The notes under the pieces were generated by a model. That model saw only the letters and a list, made by a program, of their open reading frames with translations, was not told the origin of the DNA and did not search any database. A program made the position numbers and the translations under genes. Shown here one piece after another: positions 7,207 through 13,659 of a DNA stretch of 18,095 nucleotides. The stretch is from Patescibacteria group bacterium (GTDB taxonomy: Bacteria; Patescibacteriota; Minisyncoccia; Phycocordibacterales; UBA2100), in assembly GCA_015489565.1 (NCBI GenBank), contig WFZM01000013.1, positions 1 through 18,095 on the forward strand, written 5' to 3'. Numbering within the stretch: position 1 is the stretch's first letter; the number at the start of each line of letters is the position of its first letter.

Positions 7207-7227
7207 TGGGGATTTTTGATATATACT
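7199..7227 (+). promoter_or_regulatory. Predicted promoter of rplJ-rplL
   Basis: TTGATT (7199-7204), 17-nt spacer, TATACT (7222-7227). The predicted start near 7234 coincides with the first base pair of the L10 leader RNA, supporting both calls. Confidence 0.75.
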
Positions 7228-7234
7228 TGTGCGC

Positions 7235-7304
7235 ACAAGGCCTAAGAAAGCGGGTGGCTGATGAGCCTTAATTTCCCGCCGAGGTCGAGCTATTTTGGCC
7301 TTGT
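7235..7304 (+). promoter_or_regulatory. L10 leader, autoregulatory RNA for rplJ-rplL
   Basis: Closing stem ACAAGGCC (7235-7242) with GGCCTTGT (7297-7304). Inside lie GCGGG (7250-7254) with CCCGC (7275-7279) and GGCT (7256-7259) with AGCC (7264-7267), separated by purine-rich internal loops. The arrangement and its position ahead of L10-L12 match the ribosomal L10 leader, which binds the L10(L12) complex and represses the operon. Two further hairpins follow before the start codon: TTTACCTT / AAGGTAAA (7307-7324) and GAACC-TTCG-GGTTC (7331-7344), a UUCG tetraloop. Neither has a good T run, so control of translation seems likelier than attenuation. Confidence 0.8.
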
Positions 7305-7359
7305 AATTTACCTTAAAAGGTAAAAACTTAGAACCTTCGGGTTCGTTAATTATTTATTT

Positions 7360-7863
7360 ATGGCTAGATTAACAAGAGAAAAAAAAGAAGAGCTCGTAGC
7401 CCAGATTACAAAGTGGGTAAAGGAGTCTCCGGCTACCGTATTTGTGCATTTTGAGCGTCTTGGTATCAAGGACGAGCAAAGAATGCGTAACAGCTTGCGA
7501 GAGCAAAATGTAAAATACATAGTAGCCAGAAAGACTCTTGTAAAAAGAGCGCTTGAAGAATCCGGGGTAGAAGGAGAAATTCCCGCTTTGGATGGAGAGC
7601 TTGCCATAGCTTTTTTGAAAAGTGGTGATGACGCTACTGCGCCTGCGCGCGGAGTGCATGCATTCTCAGAAGAGCTGGGTGATTCCGTATCAATCATAGG
7701 TGGCGTTTTTGAAAATAAATTCAAAAATCGCGAGGAAATGAACGAAATAGCGACAATACCTTCCGAGGATGTATTGCGTGGCATGTTCGTAAACGTAATC
7801 AATTCTCCAATCCAAGGGCTTGTTATTTCTCTTTCTCAAATAGCGGAGAAAAAAGAGGCTTAA
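7360..7863 (+). CDS. rplJ: 50S ribosomal protein L10
   Basis: L10 forms the base of the ribosomal stalk, binding 23S rRNA and carrying L7/L12 dimers on its C-terminal helix. The 167-residue product shows the usual N-terminus (MARLTREKKEELVAQI), the conserved KYIVARKTLVKRALEESG block near residues 50-67, and LRGMFVNVINSPIQGLVISL before the C-terminal helix. The length is typical. ATG 7360 is the first start after the leader; there is no Shine-Dalgarno. The gene is followed 33 nt later by rplL. rplK and rplA, which often precede it, are absent immediately upstream. Confidence 0.97.
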   Translation: MARLTREKKEELVAQITKWVKESPATVFVHFERLGIKDEQRMRNSLREQNVKYIVARKTLVKRALEESGVEGEIPALDGELAIAFLKSGDDATAPARGVHAFSEELGDSVSIIGGVFENKFKNREEMNEIATIPSEDVLRGMFVNVINSPIQGLVISLSQIAEKKEA

Positions 7864-7896
7864 TTTATTGAAATTATAAGTTTTAATTAATTGTTT

Positions 7897-8415
7897 ATGA
7901 CAGAAGAACAAGTAAAAAACAACGAAGAGGTTAAAGAAGAAGTAAAAGAAGAAGCTCCGGCCGAGGAAGCGGAAGCTAAAGAGGAGACTCAAGAAGCTCC
8001 GGCCGAGGAAGCTGCAGAGTCTTCTGACGACTCAGAGGAAGTGGAAGTTCCCGAGCAATTCAAAGCTTTGGTTGAGCAAATTGAAAAAATGACAGTCCTT
8101 GAGCTTAACGAGCTTGTAAAGGTTCTTGAGAAGAAGTTCGGTGTATCAGCGCAAGCTGTAGCCGTAGCGGCACCGGGCGCTGCCGGAGCAGGCGCAGAAG
8201 AGAAAGATGACTTTGACGTAGTGCTGTCTAGCGTCGGTGACAACAAGATTCAAGTCATCAAGGCGGTAAAGGAGGTTCTTGGCCTTGGTCTTAAAGAGGC
8301 GAAAGAATTCGTTGAGGGAGCACCTCAAACTGTTAAAGAGGGCGCAAAGAAAGAAGAGGCAGAAGAGATCAAAGCAAAACTTGAAGAAGCAGGGGCTACA
8401 GTTGAGCTTAAATAA
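7897..8415 (+). CDS. rplL: 50S ribosomal protein L7/L12 with acidic N-terminal extension
   Basis: L7/L12 is the flexible stalk protein that recruits translation GTPases. Residues from about 53 on are canonical: dimerisation domain (FKALVEQIEKMTVLELNELV), Ala/Gly hinge (AVAVAAPGAAGAGAE) and C-terminal factor-binding domain (VIKAVKEVLGLGLKEAKEFVEG). Ahead of these lie about 51 residues almost wholly of Glu, Lys, Ala and Ser, giving 172 residues against about 120-130 usual. The extension includes a 22-bp direct DNA repeat (7949-7970 and 7991-8012) encoding EAPAEEA twice. ATG 7897 is preferred over TTG 7891. A GTG at codon 49 preceded by GAGG could start a normal-sized protein and cannot be excluded. 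Confidence 0.95.
   Translation: MTEEQVKNNEEVKEEVKEEAPAEEAEAKEETQEAPAEEAAESSDDSEEVEVPEQFKALVEQIEKMTVLELNELVKVLEKKFGVSAQAVAVAAPGAAGAGAEEKDDFDVVLSSVGDNKIQVIKAVKEVLGLGLKEAKEFVEGAPQTVKEGAKKEEAEEIKAKLEEAGATVELK
7949..8012 (+). repeat. 22-bp direct repeats within rplL extension
   Basis: The same 22 bases (AAGAAGCTCCGG then CCGAGGAAGC) occur at 7949-7970 and 7991-8012, 42 bp (14 codons) apart, in frame. An internal duplication probably lengthened the acidic extension. Confidence 0.8.
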
Positions 8416-8433
8416 TAAGTCTGCTCTTGACTT

Positions 8434-8475
8434 AAAAGCCGGCGAAGGCTACGCCTTCGCCGGCTTTTGTTTTTC
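8434..8475 (+). terminator. Intrinsic terminator of rplJ-rplL
   Basis: Perfect 16-bp stem (arms 8434-8449 and 8453-8468, AAAAGCCGGCGAAGGC and its complement) with loop TAC, followed by GTTTTTCC. It lies 18 nt after the rplL stop. Confidence 0.92.
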
Positions 8476-8493
8476 CTGCTTTAATGGTAAAAT
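8465..8493 (+). promoter_or_regulatory. Predicted leaderless-type promoter of the winged-helix gene
   Basis: Extended -10 TGGTAAAAT (TAAAAT at 8488-8493), 8 nt (GTAGCAGT) before ATG 8502. A weak -35, TTTTGT (8465-8470), lies in the tail of the preceding terminator with a 17-nt spacer. The layout is nearly the same as at murA (TAAACT, GTAGCATA, ATG). Confidence 0.6.
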
Positions 8494-8501
8494 GTAGCAG
8501 T

Positions 8502-9152
8502 ATGGATAATGTATTAGCAACACTTCTGGGCTCGGCGGCTAAGGCAAAACTTCTAAGACTTTTTCTGGCTAATCCAGATACTCAGTGGACACTGGACGAG
8601 ATAAAATCCGCCACTCGCTTGCAAGCCACGAGCATAAATCGTGAATTAAAAAACTTGATGAAAATGTCTTTGATTAAATCCGGAGATTGCAAAAGACAGG
8701 TTCAAGTAAAAAAAGGCAAAGTTAAAAAAGAAATAGATAAAAAATTTAAGTGCTTCTTTGTAGATAAAAAATTCCGCTTCCTGCCGGCTCTAAGACAGCT
8801 GGTCTTAAGCATAGATCCCGCAGAAGATGCGGAGATAGTCCAGTCTCTCAAAAAGGTGGGCTCTGTAAAACTATTGCTTTTGTCCGGAGTCTTTTTGCAT
8901 GAAGATGACGCAAGAGTGGACCTGCTTATCGTTGCGGATAAAATCAAAGAAAAGACACTTAAAAGTGAAATAGCCAAATTAGAATCTCATATAGGCAAGG
9001 AAATAAGTTATCTGGACTTAAGTCCCGAGGAGTTCAGCTACAGACTGAGTATGTACGACAGATTACTCAGGGACATACTGGACAGACCTTACAAGGTGCT
9101 CATAGACAGATTCAAGAACTCTTGGCAAGATTTATCCATGGCTAAAATATAA
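8502..9152 (+). CDS. Winged-helix regulator with nucleotidyltransferase-like domain
   Basis: A 216-residue protein. Residues 5-60 form a winged helix (AKAKLLRLFLANPDTQWTLDEIKSAT, then TSINRELKNLMKMSLIKS as recognition helix and wing). A basic linker (65-82, Lys/Val-rich) leads to a domain at about 115-205 with the hydrophobic strand VKLLLLSGVFLHEDDARVDLLIVAD and following helices, the pattern of the nucleotidyltransferase-fold domain found fused to winged helices in many Candidate Phyla Radiation proteins. The Gly-Ser signature of active nucleotidyltransferases is missing, so it is probably a regulator, not an enzyme. The track-like alternative start at 8484 is upstream of the predicted transcription start, so ATG 8502 is chosen. 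Its DNA target and ligand are unknown. Confidence 0.75.
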   Translation: MDNVLATLLGSAAKAKLLRLFLANPDTQWTLDEIKSATRLQATSINRELKNLMKMSLIKSGDCKRQVQVKKGKVKKEIDKKFKCFFVDKKFRFLPALRQLVLSIDPAEDAEIVQSLKKVGSVKLLLLSGVFLHEDDARVDLLIVADKIKEKTLKSEIAKLESHIGKEISYLDLSPEEFSYRLSMYDRLLRDILDRPYKVLIDRFKNSWQDLSMAKI

Positions 9153-9168
9153 AAGAGCTTTTTGGCTA

Positions 9169-9177
9169 TGATATAAT
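9169..9177 (+). promoter_or_regulatory. Predicted extended -10 promoter of the TM-helix protein
   Basis: TG-A-TATAAT (9169-9177) with no clear -35. Unlike the neighbouring promoters it leaves a leader of about 45 nt before ATG 9231; the leader holds the palindrome TAGCTAGCTA and no Shine-Dalgarno. Confidence 0.55.
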
Positions 9178-9230
9178 AATACCGAAAGGTCGATTATTGG
9201 TTTTAATAAATAGCTAGCTAAAAATAAAAT

Positions 9231-9920
9231 ATGTTGGTAAACGAATGGTCTCAATCATTTGCCTTGGCTCTTGAGAAGGTCTGGTTTAATGTTTTGTCCT
9301 ATATACCAAAGCTTGTTTTTGCCATACTTGTATTTGCTCTTGGATGGCTTATCGGTGTTATATTGGGCAGAGTCGTAGAGCAACTGGCCAAAGCTCTAAA
9401 GCTGGACAAAGCTCTTGATGCTGCAGGCATAGCGGAGCTTTGCGATAAAATGGGCTTTAAGTTAAACTCCGGACTCTTCTTGGGAGCCTTGGTTAAATGG
9501 TTCATGATACTTGTTTTCTTTACCATTTCTCTTGAGATGGTAAATCTGCAACAAGTTAGCAACTTTATGTGGAATGGTGTGGTGCCTTTCTTGCCTAAGA
9601 TAGCTGTAGCGGCTCTTATTCTTATAATAGCTGCGCTGGTTGCAGACAAAGTAAAAGAGATAGTCCTTGGCTCATCAAGAGCTGCCGGTGTGGCAAGCGC
9701 TAAGTTTATAGCAAATTTGAGCAAATGGGCTGTGTGGGTCTTTGGTATCTTGGTAGCGCTCTCACAGCTTGGCATCGGAATAGCCATAATAAATATGGTG
9801 ATAGGTGGTCTGGTACTCGCATTTTCTCTTGCTTTCGGTCTTGCATTTGGACTCGGTGGCAAGGAAGAAGCGGCAAGGTATCTTGCAAAGATGCGCAAGG
9901 AATTATCTGAAGACGAGTAA
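9231..9920 (+). CDS. TM-helix repeat membrane protein, mechanosensitive-channel-like without MscS domain
   Basis: A 229-residue membrane protein with about five hydrophobic helices near residues 24-46, 82-104, 120-138, 160-180 and 184-208. LVFALGWLIGVILGRVVEQLAKALKLDKAL and the last helix, AFSLAFGLAFGLGGKEEAARYL, are typical of the conserved TM-helix repeat seen beside MscS-type channels; the Gly/Ala-rich last helix resembles an MscS pore helix. The soluble beta and C-terminal domains of MscS are absent: only about 20 charged residues follow. It may form a minimal channel or a scaffold; a mechanosensitive function is inference. It stands between a strong extended -10 promoter and a GC-rich hairpin, downstream of the winged-helix gene. 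Confidence 0.75.
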   Translation: MLVNEWSQSFALALEKVWFNVLSYIPKLVFAILVFALGWLIGVILGRVVEQLAKALKLDKALDAAGIAELCDKMGFKLNSGLFLGALVKWFMILVFFTISLEMVNLQQVSNFMWNGVVPFLPKIAVAALILIIAALVADKVKEIVLGSSRAAGVASAKFIANLSKWAVWVFGILVALSQLGIGIAIINMVIGGLVLAFSLAFGLAFGLGGKEEAARYLAKMRKELSEDE

Positions 9921-9937
9921 GTAAGAAGAGTTTTTAC

Positions 9938-9970
9938 GTAAGGCGCGCGGAAAGTATCTGCGCGCTTTAC
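9938..9970 (+). terminator. GC-rich hairpin after the TM-helix gene
   Basis: 13-bp stem (9938-9950 with 9958-9970; core GCGCGC, two G-U pairs), loop AAAGTAT. The T run after it is poor because the rpsS -35 box (TTGACT) starts at the next base. Probably a terminator. Confidence 0.6.
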
Positions 9971-9998
9971 TTGACTATTTGTAAATTTTTGATAATAT
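9971..9998 (+). promoter_or_regulatory. Predicted promoter of the rpsS-rplE operon
   Basis: TTGACT (9971-9976), 16-nt spacer, TAATAT (9993-9998). The expected start near 10005 is the first base of the hairpin at 10005-10019. Confidence 0.7.
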
Positions 9999-10004
9999 AG
10001 CCCC

Positions 10005-10025
10005 ACGCCGACACGGCGTTTTTTA
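10005..10025 (+). promoter_or_regulatory. 5'-terminal hairpin plus T run in the ribosomal operon leader
   Basis: Stem ACGCCG / CGGCGT (10005-10010 with 10014-10019), loop ACA, followed by TTTTT and then the rpsS start at 10035. With the predicted transcription start it would sit at the extreme 5' end of the mRNA. It could stabilise the transcript, act as an attenuator, or stop read-through from upstream. Confidence 0.5.
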
Positions 10026-10034
10026 TAGTAAAAT

Positions 10035-10361
10035 ATGACAAGATCACTTAAAAAAGGACCTTTCGTAGATGAAAAACTTTATAAAAAGGTCTTAAATAGA
10101 AAAGCGGAAGACGGGCCTATAAAGACTTGGGCTCGCGCAAGTCAGATTGCGCCTGAGTTTGTGGGCTTTACATTTTTGGTACATAATGGAAGAAAGTTTA
10201 TAGAAGTTTTTGTAACAGAGGAAATGGTCGGTCACAGACTCGGAGAGTTTGCACCGACAAAAACTTTCTATAAGCACGGTGGTAAAATGCAAAAGGAGCT
10301 TGAGCAAAAGAAGCGTGAAGCTGAGATTGCCGCAGCCAGGGCTGCCAAGGCTTCTTCATAG
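10035..10361 (+). CDS. rpsS: 30S ribosomal protein S19
   Basis: S19 binds the head of the 30S subunit together with S13. The 108-residue product begins with the invariant MTRSLKKGPFVD and contains IKTWARASQIAPEFVGFTFLVHNGRKFIEVFVTEEMVGHRLGEFAPTKTF. After about residue 90 a helical Lys/Glu/Ala-rich tail (KMQKELEQKKREAEIAAARAAKASS) extends past the usual end. It is the first gene of the operon; the usual partners S10, L3, L4, L23 and L2 are not upstream. Confidence 0.97.
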   Translation: MTRSLKKGPFVDEKLYKKVLNRKAEDGPIKTWARASQIAPEFVGFTFLVHNGRKFIEVFVTEEMVGHRLGEFAPTKTFYKHGGKMQKELEQKKREAEIAAARAAKASS

Positions 10362-10394
10362 AGATAATTTCGATATTTTATTTATTACAAGCAT

Positions 10395-10733
10395 ATGAAA
10401 GCAAAACTAAAAAATTTCAATCAATCACCTAGAAAGGTTCGTAGACTGGCGAAGTTTATACGTGGTAAGTCCGTTGCATGGGCGCGTATAAACTTGACTT
10501 TCATGGACCAAAAGGCAGCACCGGCACTTCTAAAGCTTATAGACTCAGCACTGGCAAATGCTGGAATAGATAAAAAAGACACTTCGAGTTTGGAAGATTT
10601 GAAAATAAAAGAACTGCGTGTAGACGAAGGTATGCGCCTGAAGCGTTGGATGCCAAGAGCTTTCGGTCGAGCTACACCTTATAAAAAAAGATACAGCCAC
10701 ATCACTTTGGTCTTGGATAAAAATAATAAATAG
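10395..10733 (+). CDS. rplV: 50S ribosomal protein L22
   Basis: L22 lines the peptide exit tunnel with its long beta-hairpin. The 112-residue product shows the family N-terminus (SPRKVRRLAKFIRGKSVAWA), KAAPALLKLIDSALANA, and the hairpin region LKIKELRVDEGMRLKRWMPRAFGRATPYKKRYSHITLVL. It is complete and lies 33 nt after rpsS; no Shine-Dalgarno is seen before the ATG (AAGCAT-ATG). Confidence 0.96.
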   Translation: MKAKLKNFNQSPRKVRRLAKFIRGKSVAWARINLTFMDQKAAPALLKLIDSALANAGIDKKDTSSLEDLKIKELRVDEGMRLKRWMPRAFGRATPYKKRYSHITLVLDKNNK

Positions 10734-10736
10734 TTT

Positions 10737-11405
10737 ATGACACATACAACACATCCATATGCACACCGTTTGGGAATTCTAAGAGACTGGAAGTCTAGGT
10801 GGTTTCCAAAAAGCAAGCAAGCCCTAAGAGAGAACCTAAGGGTAGATACTGTAATTCGTGAATTTATAGCTAAGCGTCTGCGCAGTTACTATGTAGGTGA
10901 GCTTGTAATAGAGCGAAACGCAAACAACGGGATAAGACTAATCATAAAAACATCAAGACCCGGTCTTGTAATAGGTCGCTCCGGAGAAGAGCTCAAAAAA
11001 GTTACAGAGGAATTAAAAAAAGAGCTTAAAAGAAAGGCTAAGATAAAGAAATTGCCAGAGATACGCATAGATGTAGAGGAGATCAAGAGCCCGGAAAGCA
11101 ATGCCGCTCTTGTAGCTCTTATGGTGGTTGAGTCTCTTGAGAAGAGAATGCCTTTCAAGAGGGTCATGAAATCTACAGTTGAGAAGGTTATGGCTAACCG
11201 TGATGTGAAAGGTGTTCGCATCCGCATATCCGGACGCTTAAATGGAGCGGACATGGCACGTACAGAAGAGATAAGAAAAGGGCGCATTCCTTTGCAAACA
11301 TTTCGAGCGGATATAGATTTTGCTCGCGAAAGAGCCATGATACCTCAGGGAGTTTTGGGTATAAAAGTTTGGATTTACAAAGGAGATGTTTTGGATAAGA
11401 AATAA
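10737..11405 (+). CDS. rpsC: 30S ribosomal protein S3
   Basis: S3 is at the mRNA entry site of the 30S subunit. The 222-residue product has the N-terminal RLGILRDWKSRWF block, a KH RNA-binding domain with RPGLVIGRSGEELKKV (about residues 74-89), and the C-terminal domain with GVRIRISGRLNGADMARTE and GRIPLQTFRADIDFA. The N-terminus reads MTHTTHPYAHRLG where most S3 proteins have MGQKVHP. The start lies 3 nt after the rplV TAG stop. Confidence 0.97.
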   Translation: MTHTTHPYAHRLGILRDWKSRWFPKSKQALRENLRVDTVIREFIAKRLRSYYVGELVIERNANNGIRLIIKTSRPGLVIGRSGEELKKVTEELKKELKRKAKIKKLPEIRIDVEEIKSPESNAALVALMVVESLEKRMPFKRVMKSTVEKVMANRDVKGVRIRISGRLNGADMARTEEIRKGRIPLQTFRADIDFARERAMIPQGVLGIKVWIYKGDVLDKK

Positions 11406-11412
11406 ATAGCTT

Positions 11413-11835
11413 ATGTTACTTTCACCGAGAAAAACAAAATATAGAAAATGGCAAACAGGTCGTAAGCACGACCGTCGCAGGAATGCACCTGACAGTCGCG
11501 GTATAAAAATAGCTTTCGGCTCTTTTGCAATCAAAGCGGTAACTCCGGCGCGCATGACTTCCAACCAACTTGAAGCTGCCCGTAAGGTAATCGTAAGAAC
11601 CATCGGCAAGACCGGAAAGCTCTGGATAAGAGTCTTCCCTGACAGACCGGTAACTCAAAAAGCGGCCGAGGTAGGTATGGGTAAGGGTAAGGGAGCCCTA
11701 GATCACTACGTGGCAGATGTAAAGCCGGGAAGAATAATTTTTGAGGTTGAAGCTCCAAGTGAAGCTGCAGCCAGAGAGGCTTTGCGTAAGGCCGGCATGA
11801 AGTTGCCCGTTAAGTTTAAGATAGTTCAAAGATAG
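11413..11835 (+). CDS. rplP: 50S ribosomal protein L16
   Basis: L16 sits near the peptidyl-transferase centre and helps position A-site tRNA. The 140-residue product contains FGSFAIKAVTPARMTSNQLEAARKV, KLWIRVFPDRPVTQKAAEVGMGKGKG and the C-terminal LPVKFKIV. The arginine normally before MGKGKG (Arg81 in E. coli, hydroxylated there) is Gly88. A basic insertion (KHDRRRNAPDSRG) lies near residues 18-30. The start follows the rpsC TAA by 7 nt, within ATAGCTT-ATG. Confidence 0.97.
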   Translation: MLLSPRKTKYRKWQTGRKHDRRRNAPDSRGIKIAFGSFAIKAVTPARMTSNQLEAARKVIVRTIGKTGKLWIRVFPDRPVTQKAAEVGMGKGKGALDHYVADVKPGRIIFEVEAPSEAAAREALRKAGMKLPVKFKIVQR

Positions 11836-11838
11836 TTT

Positions 11839-12021
11839 ATGAAAAAGCTTTTAAAGAAAAGTCCGGAAGATTTAAATAAAGAGCTTTCAAAGAAGAAAGC
11901 TGAGCTTCGCGATTTGCGATTTAAGGCAAAAGGGACTCGCTTGAGAGACGATAAGGCTATAAGAACTCTCAAAAAAGAAATCGCGCGCATATTAACCGCA
12001 ATTAAAATAATTAAAAAATAG
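11839..12021 (+). CDS. rpmC: 50S ribosomal protein L29
   Basis: A 60-residue two-helix protein near the exit tunnel opening, where it takes part in docking trigger factor and SRP. SPEDLNKELSKKKAELRDLRFKAKGT and the helix KAIRTLKKEIARILTAIKI are the family pattern. It starts 3 nt after the rplP TAG stop. Confidence 0.95.
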   Translation: MKKLLKKSPEDLNKELSKKKAELRDLRFKAKGTRLRDDKAIRTLKKEIARILTAIKIIKK

Positions 12022-12024
12022 CAT

Positions 12025-12288
12025 ATGGCAGAATCAAAAGGAAAAAAATTGCAAGGCAAGGTTGTGCGTTTGTCATCTGAAAAGACAATCAAAGTGGCGG
12101 TTTCAGACTTTGTTCAGGACAAGAAGTATAAGAAGTACATAAAGAAAGTAAAGAAGTTTTTGGTGCACGACCCGAAGGCTGAAGCGCAAGAAGGTGATGT
12201 AGTGGAAATACTGGAGTCTCGCCCGTACTCCAAACTAAAGCACTTTAAACTTTCCAAGATTCTTAAGAAAGCGCAAATAAAAGAATAG
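12025..12288 (+). CDS. rpsQ: 30S ribosomal protein S17
   Basis: An 87-residue OB-fold protein that binds 16S rRNA early in 30S assembly. KKLQGKVVRLSSEKTIKVAV, YKKYIKKVKKFLVHDPKAEAQEGDVVEILESRPYSKLKHFKL matches the conserved core (canonical H-D followed by GDxVxIxExRPLSKxK). It starts 3 nt after the rpmC TAG. Confidence 0.95.
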   Translation: MAESKGKKLQGKVVRLSSEKTIKVAVSDFVQDKKYKKYIKKVKKFLVHDPKAEAQEGDVVEILESRPYSKLKHFKLSKILKKAQIKE

Positions 12289-12292
12289 GCTT

Positions 12293-12664
12293 ATGATACA
12301 ACCACAAACAATAGTAAAAATAGTTGACAACTCAGGAGGTAAGATAGGACGCGTGTTCAAGGTGCTTGGAGGTTCAAAGAGGCGCTATGCTCAGATAGGA
12401 GATGTGGTAGTTCTATCTGTTCAAAGTGCTGAGCCAAGAAAGAACGTTAAAAAGAAAGATGTTTTGCGTGCTGTGATAGTCAGACAAAAGAAAGCCTTCA
12501 GGCGTCGTGATGGCTCCTACATACGCTTTGATGAAAATGCCGTGGTCATAATAGATAAAGCAAAGAAAGAGCCAAAGGCTACACGTGTATTTGGTCCCGT
12601 ACCAAGAGAGCTTTCAGAGAAGGGCTTTCAGAAAATTATTTCGTTGGCACCTGAAGTTGTATAG
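12293..12664 (+). CDS. rplN: 50S ribosomal protein L14
   Basis: L14 lies at the subunit interface and is a docking site for RsfS. The 123-residue product has MIQPQTIVKIVDNSGG, KVLGGSKRRYAQIGDVVVLSVQ, RAVIVRQKKAFRRRDGSYIRFDENAVVII and the C-terminal RVFGPVPRELSEKGFQKIISLAPEVV. It is complete and starts 4 nt after the rpsQ TAG. Confidence 0.97.
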   Translation: MIQPQTIVKIVDNSGGKIGRVFKVLGGSKRRYAQIGDVVVLSVQSAEPRKNVKKKDVLRAVIVRQKKAFRRRDGSYIRFDENAVVIIDKAKKEPKATRVFGPVPRELSEKGFQKIISLAPEVV

Positions 12665-12690
12665 AGTATATCTTTAAATAAGTTTGTATT

Positions 12691-13008
12691 ATGAGAAAGT
12701 TTAAAATAAAAAAAGGTGACACTGTAATAGTTATAGCCGGAAAGGACAAAGGCAAGGAAGCCAAGGTGGAGAAAGTTTTGCCTAAAGAAGAAAAACTTAT
12801 TCTTGATGGTCTTAATTTGTCTATTAAGCACATAAAACCAAGCGGCTCTTCCAAGTCCGGGCAAATAGTTCAAAAGGCTATGCCGATACATATTTCAAAT
12901 GTACAGTTAAAAGACCCAAAAAGTGGCAAGCCTACGCGACTAAGATATGAAATCAAAAAAGACAAGAAAGTTCGTGTGGCGGTAAAGAGTAATACGGAAA
13001 TAAAGTAA
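12691..13008 (+). CDS. rplX: 50S ribosomal protein L24
   Basis: L24 initiates 50S assembly and lies beside the exit tunnel. The 105-residue product shows a KOW motif (IKKGDTVIVIAGKDKGKEAKVEKVLPKEEKLILDGLN), then MPIHISNVQLKDPKSGKPTRLRYEI. Length and order are typical. The gap before it (26 nt) is one of the two longest in the operon. Confidence 0.96.
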   Translation: MRKFKIKKGDTVIVIAGKDKGKEAKVEKVLPKEEKLILDGLNLSIKHIKPSGSSKSGQIVQKAMPIHISNVQLKDPKSGKPTRLRYEIKKDKKVRVAVKSNTEIK

Positions 13009-13015
13009 ATAGCCT

Positions 13016-13558
13016 ATGTTTAAAAGTATTAGAGAAATAGAAAAGGATTTAAGAAATACCCTGAAGGATAAATTTGCATACAAAAGCATAATGCAAAGCC
13101 CTAAGATAGAAAAGGTTGTGGTAGCGGCGGGAGTCGGCTCTTTTAAGGATCCAAATAAAAAAGAAATAGTTGAAGATCGTTTGGCAAAGATTACCGGACA
13201 AAAGCCAAAGTACAACAAAGCTCGCAAATCTATAGCCACTTTTAAATTAAGAGAAGGGCAACTTATAGGCTATCAGGTTACCTTGCGAGGCAAAAGGGCC
13301 TACGCTTTTATAGAGAAGCTTATTCATGTGGCTCTTCCTCGTACCAGGGACTTTCAAGGCCTTTCAGCTGATGCGGTTGACGAGCAAGGTAATTTCACGA
13401 TAGGTATAAAAGAGCATACTATATTCCCGGAGACTTCAGATGAAGAATTAAAAAATGTTTTTGGTCTAGGCGTGACCATTGTTACAAACGCTAAAAGCAA
13501 AGAGGAAGCTCTTGAGTATTTGCGCGGAATAGGAATGCCAATCAAAAAGGATAAATAA
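13016..13558 (+). CDS. rplE: 50S ribosomal protein L5
   Basis: L5 binds 5S rRNA in the central protuberance. The 180-residue product has SPKIEKVVVAAGVGSF, ITGQKPKYNKARKSIATFKLREGQLIGYQVTLRGKRAYAFIEKLI, PRTRDFQGLS and the C-terminal GIKEHTIFPE with FGLGVTIVTNAKSKEEALEYL. It is the last gene of the operon: rpsN and rpsH, which usually follow L5, are missing, and a GC-rich hairpin comes next. Confidence 0.97.
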   Translation: MFKSIREIEKDLRNTLKDKFAYKSIMQSPKIEKVVVAAGVGSFKDPNKKEIVEDRLAKITGQKPKYNKARKSIATFKLREGQLIGYQVTLRGKRAYAFIEKLIHVALPRTRDFQGLSADAVDEQGNFTIGIKEHTIFPETSDEELKNVFGLGVTIVTNAKSKEEALEYLRGIGMPIKKDK

Positions 13559-13601
13559 TTCCTCAGAACTTAGAGTCTCAGGCTTAAGTCTGTAGCATAT
13601 T

Positions 13602-13632
13602 TTAAAGCCCGGCACTGCGTGCCGGGCTTTAA
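13602..13632. terminator. Shared hairpin between convergent rplE and priA
   Basis: Perfect 14-bp stem (TTAAAGCCCGGCAC and its complement, loop TGC). The T runs are only three long on either strand, but the position 44 nt after rplE and between convergent genes suits a bidirectional terminator. Confidence 0.7.
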
Positions 13633-13659
13633 CAAAAGCTGCCCAAATTTTATCAGCAT

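Noticed and set aside
7350..7802. Antisense open frames across rplJ
   Set aside because: Fully overlapped by the certain L10 gene; no family resemblance.
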